NCBI GenBank assembly: GCA_039024315.1
Contig: JBCCQN010000100.1
Coordinates: 1 to 28,959 of the forward strand
Source of the DNA: JBCAWW01 sp039024315
GTDB lineage: Bacteria; Bacteroidota; Bacteroidia; J057
DNA: 28,959 nt
Direction: 5' to 3'
The notes under the pieces are model-generated. The model made no database searches. It was given only the letters and a program-made list of their open reading frames with translations, and was not told the DNA's origin. A program made the translations under genes and the position numbers. Shown piece after piece: positions 6,668-14,227 of the stretch; positions within the stretch are counted from its first letter, which is position 1, and each line of letters opens with the position of its first letter.

Positions 6668-6700
6668 TCTGAACGTCTTACGTTCACTAATATATTTTTG
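6668..6700 (+). promoter_or_regulatory. Putative promoter of the M23 gene with inverted repeat in the spacer
   Basis: TATTTTTG at 6693-6700 is an exact -7 element; TCTG at 6668-6671, 21 bases upstream, is a one-mismatch -33 element. The spacer contains the inverted repeat GAACGT-CTT-ACGTTC (6671-6685), well placed for a repressor. The leader to ATG 6718 would be about 10-12 bases. Confidence 0.5.
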
Positions 6701-6717
6701 AAACCTATTCACTTTTT

Positions 6718-7302
6718 ATGAAGCATTTTATAATGAGTGTCGCAGCGATCGCAATTGCTGCATTCGTAATGGTGTCATCAAGCTCATTTTCTTTTTCAAC
6801 AAACTCCGACACAGCGACTCTCTTATCAAAAGCAAACGTAGCTAGTGCAACACTAAAGGTGCAACAAGCGCATTTGCGAACAATCGACCCATTTGAGATC
6901 GACATTGTTCCAACTAGCCGCCCGGTTCCTAAAGGGGTACCGATTAGCAGCATGTTTGGAATGAGAAAACACCCGATCCTCAATGTTGACAAAATGCACA
7001 AAGGTATCGACTTCCCAGCCCCCATCGGCACTCCTGTCCTTGCGACAGCAACCGGTAAAGTCGGCAAATTGGTTACCCGCGCCGACAGCAGCTCTTATGG
7101 CACGTATATCGTGATACACCATGACGAAGAGTTTGCCACTCTCTACGCCCATCTCTCCGGCACTAACGTCAAGCTAGGAGATATAGTCGTAGAAGGCGAT
7201 ACCATTGGCTTTGTGGGTACTACAGGTAGAAGTACTAACCCACACTTACATTATGAAGTAATCAAAGACGGTTTACATATGGACCCAGAAGATTATTTCT
7301 AG
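6718..7302 (+). CDS. M23 family (LytM-type) metallopeptidase, secreted
   Basis: The 194-residue protein begins with a signal peptide or anchor (hydrophobic residues ~4-20) and ends in a LytM/lysostaphin-type zinc endopeptidase domain (about residues 78-190) that would cut peptidoglycan cross-bridges in the periplasm. The zinc ligands are in place: His94 and Asp98 in MHKGIDFPAPIGTPV, and His178 in NPHLHYEV. The catalytic histidines His145 (YAHLSG) and His176 are also present, so it should be active rather than a NlpD-like activator with lost ligands. No LysM or coiled-coil domain is present, which makes it a minimal member. It is flanked by its own promoter and a bidirectional terminator. Confidence 0.92.
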   Translation: MKHFIMSVAAIAIAAFVMVSSSSFSFSTNSDTATLLSKANVASATLKVQQAHLRTIDPFEIDIVPTSRPVPKGVPISSMFGMRKHPILNVDKMHKGIDFPAPIGTPVLATATGKVGKLVTRADSSSYGTYIVIHHDEEFATLYAHLSGTNVKLGDIVVEGDTIGFVGTTGRSTNPHLHYEVIKDGLHMDPEDYF

Positions 7303-7317
7303 CCTATCTAAAATGAT

Positions 7318-7354
7318 AAAAAACGCCAGTCTATTTACAGACTGGCGTTTTTTT
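7318..7354. terminator. Bidirectional terminator between convergent M23 and Gfo/Idh genes
   Basis: AAACGCCAGTCT (7321-7332) and AGACTGGCGTTT (7339-7350) form a perfect 12-pair stem with a 6-base loop. T residues follow on the plus strand and an A-run precedes it, giving T on the minus strand. It fits 16 bases after one gene end and 15 before the other. Confidence 0.93.
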
Positions 7355-7368
7355 ATGTTTAAGCGGTA

Positions 7369-8841
7369 CTATACTAGCTTCCAACCATCGCGGTACTTGC
7401 GCCCGACAAACTCATTGGCGGCATCGTAATTGGTTACCTTCATATTGTCCCCGTCCCAAAGCAGTCGCTTGCGGCCAGGAAAAGAACGACGATTATTACC
7501 ATCAAGCGCTTGCTGATAGCTTCGTATAGCCATATTGCCCATCAAAACGGTTTCTGTCAGCGGTCCGGCATAGTCAAATGAAGAAGTCAAGGCTTTATGC
7601 TCCTCACTCATATAACCAGCCTTGCAAGCCTCCGTCCAATAAACTTGATGCCCATGTTCTGGCGCTTTGTGCAAGCTATAACCACCATCATAATCCTTTG
7701 GCATAGTCTGCACTTCTTCTCCTGGGAGATATAAACGTGGATTACGACCATAGGTCGCACAAGTCATGATACCCTTAGTCCCAATCATGATGACCCCATT
7801 GCCACTATCTGGCGAACCAAGATAATCATCAGCAGGAATCAAATCCGGATGGAAAGGACGAATACCACCATCATTCCAAACCAAGGTCACTGCACTATCA
7901 TTTTTATCCGTAGCCGGAAATTTAACCTGAACGTTCGACGAAGGCGGACAACCACCAGGAATATACTCAGGTGTCCAGTCTCTGGTAAATACCTGCCCTA
8001 CGCTACACTCAACCTCAGTCGGATAGCCTAAACCCAGCACTCTAAATGGCGGATCGATCAAATGGCAACCCATATCTCCTAGAGCACCAGTACCAAAGTT
8101 CCACCAGCCACGCCACTTAAAGGGGTGGAAGAGGGGATGATAGTCCATATGCTCAGCGGGCCCAATAAAAAGGTCCCAGTCCTCTGCACTAATCTGATCA
8201 GGCATTTTTGGCTTATCAGTAGGCATCGGGATACCTTGTGGCCATACTGGGCGATTGGTCCAAACGTGCACAGTATGTACGGTACCAATTTTACCAGCAT
8301 TAAACCACTCCATCATCTGTACTTGGCCAGGATTAGAAGCACCTTGGTTACCCATTTGGCTGACTACCTTATACTCACGAGCGGCTTCGGTCAGTTTACG
8401 CGCTTCATAGATATTATGGGTAAGGGGCTTTTGGACATAGACATGCTTGCCCAACTGCATAGCAGACATGGCTGCAACTGCGTGCATGTGGTCCGGTCCA
8501 GAGACGGTAACGGCATCAATGTCATCTCCCATTTCTTCCAGCATTTTACGGAAGTCCTTGAAGTATTTGGCCTTTTTGAATTTTTTGCGACTGTCTTTAG
8601 CCCTAGAAGAGTCAATATCCGCTAAGGCAACCACATTTTCGGCACCTTTATTCCAAGCATTACGGATGTCCGAACTCCCTTTACCACCTGCACCAATGGC
8701 GGCCAAATTGAGTTTATCACTTGGAGCAATAAAGCCTCTACCTAAGACATGACGCGGAACTATCATAAAACCTCCCGTGGCAGCAGCGGTGGTTTTTAGA
8801 AAGGTCCTACGAGAATTTTTTTTCGAATTTTTCTTTTGCAT
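7369..8841 (-). CDS. Tat-exported Gfo/Idh/MocA family oxidoreductase
   Basis: The 490-residue protein starts with a twin-arginine signal (Arg11-Arg12 in SRRTFLKTT followed by AAATGGFMIVP), so it should be exported folded with its cofactor. A Rossmann domain follows (LNLAAIGAGGKGSSDIRNAW). The EKP-type motif appears as VQKPLTHNIYEA near residue 140, with Gln replacing Glu. The C-terminal Gfo/Idh/MocA substrate domain includes FKWRGWWNFGTGALGDMGCHLIDPPFRVL. Such secreted Bacteroidota members act on sugars or glycosides with NAD(P) retained in the enzyme; here the substrate is unknown. It is convergent with the M23 gene and divergent from the SRPBCC-like gene. Confidence 0.92.
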   Translation of the reverse strand: MQKKNSKKNSRRTFLKTTAAATGGFMIVPRHVLGRGFIAPSDKLNLAAIGAGGKGSSDIRNAWNKGAENVVALADIDSSRAKDSRKKFKKAKYFKDFRKMLEEMGDDIDAVTVSGPDHMHAVAAMSAMQLGKHVYVQKPLTHNIYEARKLTEAAREYKVVSQMGNQGASNPGQVQMMEWFNAGKIGTVHTVHVWTNRPVWPQGIPMPTDKPKMPDQISAEDWDLFIGPAEHMDYHPLFHPFKWRGWWNFGTGALGDMGCHLIDPPFRVLGLGYPTEVECSVGQVFTRDWTPEYIPGGCPPSSNVQVKFPATDKNDSAVTLVWNDGGIRPFHPDLIPADDYLGSPDSGNGVIMIGTKGIMTCATYGRNPRLYLPGEEVQTMPKDYDGGYSLHKAPEHGHQVYWTEACKAGYMSEEHKALTSSFDYAGPLTETVLMGNMAIRSYQQALDGNNRRSFPGRKRLLWDGDNMKVTNYDAANEFVGRKYRDGWKLV

Positions 8842-8945
8842 AACAAGGGGTTATTGTAAACGTGTAGTAGTTAATTGGCGCATTTCTAAACTATGAATTT
8901 TTGCCAAAATAAACTTAGTCGCCCGTTCCCAGTTAGTAGAAAAAA

Positions 8946-9440
8946 ATGCAAATGGCAAGCTCCACTATACACCTAACCGCTCAGCCAAAAGGATTTGTCG
9001 AACACGTCCATCGATTTGAGGTCGATTCCAAGCGTTCTCGCAGAGATGTATGGAATTGGCTCAACACTCCAGAGACCTTTACCAAGAATCAAGTTTGGCC
9101 CTTTCGAGTAGAATTTGTCGCCCCTGCCGGTAGCAAACAAGCAGATTTTAGTGAGGGCGTACTTAATGCCCATCACGGCCCTTTACTCAACTTTTCAGGT
9201 GTGCTTACTGAGATACGCGAGGAAGAATACCGCGACCTCCACTATTACTATGGGAGCTACGCGCTGAGTTTACGTTGGATCCGCCCTACGCGCTTACAAT
9301 TTTGGATAGAGGATAATGAGGATGGTGGCTGCAAAGTGATAGGACAAGTAGATAGCTACGTCAAGCCTGCCTTTTCTGGTTTTTGGAGCTTCGCACAACG
9401 CTTCTTCTGGGGGCAGTTTCGCTGGTGGATGCCTAAATAA
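8946..9440 (+). CDS. SRPBCC-like (polyketide cyclase/START superfamily) protein
   Basis: The 164-residue protein has no signal sequence or membrane span. The opening FVEHVHRFEVDSKRSRRDVWNWLNTPETFT looks like the first strand and helix of an SRPBCC fold, where a beta strand ending in charged residues leads into the W-x-W-L helix of ligand-binding barrels. Later alternating strands (LHYYYGSYALSLRWIRPTRLQFWI) fit the barrel, and a C-terminal aromatic helix (FSGFWSFAQRFFWGQFRWWM) would close it. ATG 8952 is an alternative start two codons in. The fold call is from pattern only, and ligand and function are unknown. It stands alone between oppositely oriented genes. Confidence 0.7.
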   Translation: MQMASSTIHLTAQPKGFVEHVHRFEVDSKRSRRDVWNWLNTPETFTKNQVWPFRVEFVAPAGSKQADFSEGVLNAHHGPLLNFSGVLTEIREEEYRDLHYYYGSYALSLRWIRPTRLQFWIEDNEDGGCKVIGQVDSYVKPAFSGFWSFAQRFFWGQFRWWMPK

Positions 9441-9525
9441 CTAATAGCCAAATAGTTAGCCCAGCTTGTTATTCGGGCAAAGCAACTTAGCCTCTCTACT
9501 TCATACCATTATCTTTATACTAGAC

Positions 9526-10725
9526 TCAATAAAGCTTAAGATAGAGATGGTCGAAGCGGTGCTGGCTAATATCTCGGCCGCCTTCTGTTGAGGTACCGAC
9601 CAAATCCCCTCCCGGGGTAAGAAAAAAATATTTACGATATCCGTAATCCGCTCTATGGAAAGCGCCTCGGGTGCGATAAGACATATAAGCGGGAGTAATT
9701 TGAATAGGGCCGCTATGGACAAAAATCCGTTTTACTTCTCCTTTAAAGATGTATTCAGAGAAGTAAGATTGCTGATATATACCGTCCTCTCCCTCATAGA
9801 TCACCATCAGATCGGTCGAGCGATGAATACGATGCTCATAGGCACGGAGAAATAAGTAAACGCCTATAATCTCATCCTCCCCGTATTCCGCCTCGATATA
9901 GGTGTATTGCTTTTGATATATCCTTCGGAGACTGTCCATATCATAGACATTTGACTCTGGCCCTGGCCCAGCAGAACGTGCGATATAAGCCAGTGTTTTC
10001 CCGCGATAATACATACTTGTCATATAACCGCTTTTCTGCCCCTTGAGCTGGTAGAGCTCCTGCTGAATTTGCGCAACTGATGGGGAGTCTTCTCCTAGAG
10101 CTACTTTTACGCCGCAAGTATTGCGTTCGTTATAGCCTAAGTATAAAGACTTTACCTGATAATTGGTAGCTAAGCTGTTGATGTGTGTCAGGAGCTTACG
10201 GCTATAATCATTAGTGAGATCCTGTGGCTCTGTTAGTAGCTCTTCCCGTGGATAAGCAGGTACGTAAGAAAAGTTAGGATCATTATCAACGGCATCTGCC
10301 TTTACTTTGAGATCGTGCGCACGGGGATACAAAGAGACTAGGGTTTGAATCTTTTGATATTCTCGCGCACATAGCTGTTTCGCTATTACGAGTACCGAAT
10401 CTCTATTCTTAAAATTAAACTCATAACCTGGCCGCTCAATGGTAACCAAAATCTCGCAATGATTGATATTTCGGAGGAGATCACGGATTTTCTGATAATC
10501 CCCTACTAAATCAGTACTCTGCAAAGGGGACCAATCTTGATTGGCAAAGCATTCACACATATCCTCAGCTAAGCTTTGCTTAGGCTCTTCGTCTTCATCT
10601 ACTCTTCCAGCAAAGACATCGTCCGAAACTTCTTCTGGGCTCCGCCCTTTGTTGTAATCTTGGGCAAGGTTTTGATTGCAGCTAAACCAAAAAATTGCAA
10701 AAATAAGCAGTGTAAGAAATCGCAT
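9526..10725 (-). CDS. Lipoprotein of unknown function
   Basis: The 399-residue protein has a short lipoprotein signal ending in FWFSC with Cys16 as the lipidation site, followed by an acidic, low-complexity linker (about residues 24-50). The body contains extra cysteines (in EDMCECFANQ, INHCEILV, KQLCAREY and NERNTCGVKV) that could form disulfides outside the cytoplasm. Its C-terminal half is rich in Tyr and strand-like. I recognise no family or catalytic motif. It follows the Tat/lipobox epimerase-like gene by only 6 bases, so the two are almost surely one transcript and may act together at the cell envelope. Confidence 0.8.
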   Translation of the reverse strand: MRFLTLLIFAIFWFSCNQNLAQDYNKGRSPEEVSDDVFAGRVDEDEEPKQSLAEDMCECFANQDWSPLQSTDLVGDYQKIRDLLRNINHCEILVTIERPGYEFNFKNRDSVLVIAKQLCAREYQKIQTLVSLYPRAHDLKVKADAVDNDPNFSYVPAYPREELLTEPQDLTNDYSRKLLTHINSLATNYQVKSLYLGYNERNTCGVKVALGEDSPSVAQIQQELYQLKGQKSGYMTSMYYRGKTLAYIARSAGPGPESNVYDMDSLRRIYQKQYTYIEAEYGEDEIIGVYLFLRAYEHRIHRSTDLMVIYEGEDGIYQQSYFSEYIFKGEVKRIFVHSGPIQITPAYMSYRTRGAFHRADYGYRKYFFLTPGGDLVGTSTEGGRDISQHRFDHLYLKLY

Positions 10726-10731
10726 TGTAAA

Positions 10732-11904
10732 TCAAGCTCTAGTTTTCCAAGCGGCCAAAACCTCAGCCTCACGTACCAAAACTCCCTCTGGGTTGTTTTC
10801 ATAAGCCTCTCGCTTCTCTGCTGGTACTGCCTCACTATACCACCAAGCATGGGTATCTTTCATCGTATCGACCAAAGGCCTAAAGGTCAATCCATTGGCA
10901 ATCGCATGTTGGTTGTTGATACGCGAAGAGCCCCAATTGTTACCCTCTGGCATAATCCAAGGCACGATATAATAGATACCTTGCTCCTTGAGAAATTCGT
11001 AGTCATCTACCAAAACCAACTGATTCTCCGCCTCATAGGCACCCTTGGCTTCGGTAATAAAATCAAGGATTCCCGTCTGAGCGTTCGGCCCGGCCGCATT
11101 ATAAGTACCCACTGCCTTATCCTCGATCAAACGAATCATCCACTCTGCAATGTCTCTCACATCAGCTATTTGAATGGGATCATCAGCTTTCCCCGGAACC
11201 AAGACTTCCCCTCCTTTGCTAAGCCGTATCGGCCAATGAATAAAACGATCCGTCTTATCCGCTGGGCCCACCATATAGGTAGGACGAACTACTATCGTCC
11301 GATCGGCCCCAAAATGCTCCTTCGCTGCCATCTCAGACTTGGCTTTCATGATACCGTAGCCATACTCCATTTTCATCTCCTCGTCTTCCAGCACCTCTGG
11401 CATCTCTAAAACTAATGGATGATCTTCTTTGATGCTATCGGTCAAATAAGGATAAAAAACTCCCGTAGACGAGGTATAGAGATAGGTATCGACATTGTCC
11501 TTGAGTAGTTTCGCAGTGGCTGCTGTCCATTCGACTCGACGCCCAGAATTATCAATTACAGCATCCCATTTGCGGTCTTTGAGGGCTTCTAAATTATCCG
11601 CTCTATCCCCTACTAGAGATTCTACTTGCTCAAATAAATCTGTATAAATCGACGGCTTGGTCTTGCCCCGCGTAAAGATGCTGACCTTATGCCCTCTTCC
11701 TAAGGCATAGGCGATCTGATGCGGTCCCAGAAAGCTTGTCCCTCCGAGGATAAGGATGTTAAGTTTTTTACCACCTTGTGGAACGCTTTGCTCTTTGTCT
11801 GCCGGAGAAGCGCAGGATTGAAGGAGCGGACTAGCCAAAGGCAAGAGCGCCATCGTTTTGAGGCTATTACCGATAAATTTGCGGCGATTGTTAGAAGTAG
11901 GCAT
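10732..11904 (-). CDS. NAD-dependent epimerase/dehydratase-like protein with Tat/lipobox N-terminus
   Basis: The 390-residue protein combines an export signal with an SDR-type Rossmann enzyme. The N-terminus has Arg7-Arg8 (NRRKFIGNS), a hydrophobic core, and LLQSC with Cys31 as a possible lipidation site. The nucleotide-binding motif LGGTSFLG is at residues 53-60. A serine-rich strand (YLYTSSTGVFYP) and a YGIMK (Y-xxx-K) motif supply the expected catalytic residues. It resembles extended SDR epimerases or dehydratases that modify sugars, but export makes a simple nucleotide-sugar role unlikely. The co-transcribed downstream lipoprotein suggests an envelope-linked task. The substrate is unknown. 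Confidence 0.85.
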   Translation of the reverse strand: MPTSNNRRKFIGNSLKTMALLPLASPLLQSCASPADKEQSVPQGGKKLNILILGGTSFLGPHQIAYALGRGHKVSIFTRGKTKPSIYTDLFEQVESLVGDRADNLEALKDRKWDAVIDNSGRRVEWTAATAKLLKDNVDTYLYTSSTGVFYPYLTDSIKEDHPLVLEMPEVLEDEEMKMEYGYGIMKAKSEMAAKEHFGADRTIVVRPTYMVGPADKTDRFIHWPIRLSKGGEVLVPGKADDPIQIADVRDIAEWMIRLIEDKAVGTYNAAGPNAQTGILDFITEAKGAYEAENQLVLVDDYEFLKEQGIYYIVPWIMPEGNNWGSSRINNQHAIANGLTFRPLVDTMKDTHAWWYSEAVPAEKREAYENNPEGVLVREAEVLAAWKTRA

Positions 11905-11972
11905 CTTGATGAGATTGGGCTTGAATCACTTCAAGATAGATAAATCCCTGCTTGAAATACAAAGTCAAAATT

Positions 11973-12809
11973 CTAATAGTTATAATCGTCTTGGATGTCG
12001 ATCAATCCATTTATTCGCCTGATTGTTTTTTTATATAACTCATAGCCTCCTGTTATTTTTCGCACTTTACAGCTCAATTGAACTCCTTTTTTCAGCTGCT
12101 CATTATCAATAATACAGCGAACATTATAGGCTTCATTTTCAATTCTCCCCTTAGTGACCTTCCATTCAGTATTAGGGTAATGCCAATAGGTAACTAAGCC
12201 TTTTTCCCTCTCGTTATGGGAAATGCCCAACCGGAAAACCGTAGAATCGCCCTTCTGCTCTTTTTCTTGAATCTCGAGAAATGTCTTATGAAGGCCCCAG
12301 CGACATCCCACACCTAATCGACCATTGAGGAGATACAATACCGTATGAAATTGGGATTGCAGCGCCCATTTTCGATTGACAACTAACTGATACTCTTTAA
12401 CGCTTCCGGCGAAACTCAAGCTATCTCGCTCAATATGATCTGGCAAATTAGCATTGTAAATTTTTTCCAATTCCCACTCCCAAAAATCGATCAGACTATC
12501 AGAGACGGTTTCTTGCTCAAAGACGGTATCCATTCCAGCTCGGAGATACCTTAAGGTGTCCAATAAACCTTTGTTAGTAAGTTTCCCCTCATTCTCTATC
12601 TCATCATGGATATCATTGAACATCTCCTGCAATAAGCCTTCACGTCCTATTTTTTGTAAGGATAGATACTCCGATTCCATTTCGTTGTACTCCTCGATCA
12701 CCGCTTTCATTTGAAAGTGTTCATACACAAAATAACCGAGGCTAGAAGAAAGTAGGATTACAAATAGAACGGGCAGATGTTTGGACATGGGAGATTGCTT
12801 TACCTCCAT
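11973..12809 (-). CDS. Membrane-anchored protein of unknown function
   Basis: The 278-residue protein has one N-terminal membrane segment (HLPVLFVILLSSSLGYFVYEHF, about residues 11-32) followed by a heptad-like acidic helix (IEEYNEMESEYLSLQKIG) and a soluble, probably external, domain rich in beta strands toward the C-terminus. A second in-frame ATG at residue 8 (MSKHLPV) is a possible start. I recognise no family. It begins 27 bases after the stop of the RsmF-like gene, so it probably belongs to the same leftward transcript. Its signal-anchor plus coiled-coil layout suggests an envelope structural or sensory role, which is only inference. Confidence 0.75.
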   Translation of the reverse strand: MEVKQSPMSKHLPVLFVILLSSSLGYFVYEHFQMKAVIEEYNEMESEYLSLQKIGREGLLQEMFNDIHDEIENEGKLTNKGLLDTLRYLRAGMDTVFEQETVSDSLIDFWEWELEKIYNANLPDHIERDSLSFAGSVKEYQLVVNRKWALQSQFHTVLYLLNGRLGVGCRWGLHKTFLEIQEKEQKGDSTVFRLGISHNEREKGLVTYWHYPNTEWKVTKGRIENEAYNVRCIIDNEQLKKGVQLSCKVRKITGGYELYKKTIRRINGLIDIQDDYNY

Positions 12810-12836
12810 AATCTGAAGCTCCCTGAAAGTTACAAC

Positions 12837-14210
12837 TTAGGCTAAGGTCCAAGTCTTTTCAGCAGGCTTATTCATTCGGATACGCCACTCTTGGGGATAG
12901 TAATTATTGGCGCGATGTCCGACTTGTTTGATCCAGCCAAGCGGTAAGTCTGCATATTTGACCAAGGCCCAGCCATTGGGAGCATCGGTACGGATGGCTT
13001 CTCTCCGTAGGTAGTTGATCGCCTTGTCCCAGTCAAGTACCCCTGCGGGGAACGCTTCTTCGTTTAACCACTGACTCATAGCGAGATTATGGCTAGGAAC
13101 GTAGCCTTTTTTCTTGCGTTCTGCGACCAGCAGCCCTCCTGAAATCACTTGTAGACGCTCATAGAGCCCCTCCCACACCTCAGTCTGACTCTCTGGAAAG
13201 GCGAATACCTTCTCCCCCACTTTACCCCATGCCACTTCTGCTTGACTAAGCCAAGGCCCTATCTCAGTTCTTTCTTTACGGCTAAGTTTTTCCAGTTTCG
13301 CCTTGCGAACGCTCAAACCTTCTGTGCTTTCTTCGCTTCCCTTCTTACGCAATACAGAAAGAAAAAATCCTTCTCCCTTCACCCGGTGTGGCAAGGCTTG
13401 ATAACCTATGATGCCATTAGACTCCAGCTGCTGAAATCCCCAGGCATCATCTAAGACCAGTTCTAGCACTTCAAAATCACTTCTCCTAGCCAACCAGGCC
13501 AGATTCGCTTCGTTCTCCGCAGGATGATAGGTACAAGTGCTATAAACGAGTATTCCACCTGCCTTTAGGCTTGGCCAAATCTCTGCCAATATCCTTTGCT
13601 GCCGCTCCACACAGATTTGCAGATTGCTCGGTGACCATTCATTTACCGCTGCTGGATCCTTACGAAATAAGCCTTCACCCGAGCAAGGAGCATCAACCAC
13701 AATTAGGTCAAAGAAGCCCTGAAGAGATTTAAAATCAGCAGGATCATTATTGCTTACCAGCACATTAGCCGCCCCCCAACGGATGATATTTTCTCGCAAT
13801 ATCCGAGAGCGACTTTTGATCACTTCATTGGCGACTAAAAGACTACTGGGACTGAGGAGGCTTTGGATATGCGTGCTCTTCCCTCCTGGAGCCGCACAAA
13901 GATCAAGCGCTCTGAGTTCAGTATTTAAATCTAGGTGTTGCCGCAGCGCTTGCTCCAAAAGCATGCTGCTGGCTTCTTGCACATAATAAGCGCCAGCATG
14001 CCACAAAGGGTCTAAGGTAAAAGTAGGCCGCTCAGGCAAATAATAAGCCTGCTTCGTCCAGGGTACTGGCTCAAGACTCAGCTCTTGAGGATATTTATGA
14101 GGATTTAGCCGCAGGCTAATAGCAGGCTCATCAGCCAAAGCCGCCAGAAAGGAGGAATATTGATCTCCTAACTGGGTCTGCATACGTGCCAAAAATGCCT
14201 CAGGATACAT
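12837..14210 (-). CDS. rsmF: RsmF-like 16S rRNA cytosine-C5 methyltransferase
   Basis: The 457-residue protein is a NOL1/NOP2/Sun family RNA m5C methyltransferase. The SAM-binding loop is LDLCAAPGGKST (about residues 102-113). The two conserved cysteines are present: Cys176 in DAPCSGEGLF (product release) and Cys226 in STCTYHPAENE (nucleophile attacking C6 of cytosine). The C-terminal ~150 residues carry the extra RsmF-type domains, ending in GHRANNYYPQEWRIRM, which resembles the closing motif of E. coli RsmF (YebU); that enzyme modifies C1407 of 16S rRNA. The length is close to E. coli RsmF. It lies 17 bases after the carboxylase gene. The precise target base is inferred from the family. Confidence 0.88.
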   Translation of the reverse strand: MYPEAFLARMQTQLGDQYSSFLAALADEPAISLRLNPHKYPQELSLEPVPWTKQAYYLPERPTFTLDPLWHAGAYYVQEASSMLLEQALRQHLDLNTELRALDLCAAPGGKSTHIQSLLSPSSLLVANEVIKSRSRILRENIIRWGAANVLVSNNDPADFKSLQGFFDLIVVDAPCSGEGLFRKDPAAVNEWSPSNLQICVERQQRILAEIWPSLKAGGILVYSTCTYHPAENEANLAWLARRSDFEVLELVLDDAWGFQQLESNGIIGYQALPHRVKGEGFFLSVLRKKGSEESTEGLSVRKAKLEKLSRKERTEIGPWLSQAEVAWGKVGEKVFAFPESQTEVWEGLYERLQVISGGLLVAERKKKGYVPSHNLAMSQWLNEEAFPAGVLDWDKAINYLRREAIRTDAPNGWALVKYADLPLGWIKQVGHRANNYYPQEWRIRMNKPAEKTWTLA

Positions 14211-14227
14211 AATTGCCTTAGCTACCG

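Noticed and set aside
8125..8625. 166-codon open frame on the plus strand inside the Gfo/Idh/MocA gene
   Set aside because: It lies wholly antisense to a clear family member whose coding pattern explains the open frame.
10576..11409. 277-codon open frame antisense to the lipoprotein and epimerase-like genes
   Set aside because: It crosses the boundary of two convincing minus-strand genes and its product has no recognisable features.
7369..11904. A sugar-modification or novel secreted redox gene cluster
   Set aside because: The two Tat Rossmann genes are separated by an oppositely oriented gene and no transporter, SusCD pair or glycosidase is present.
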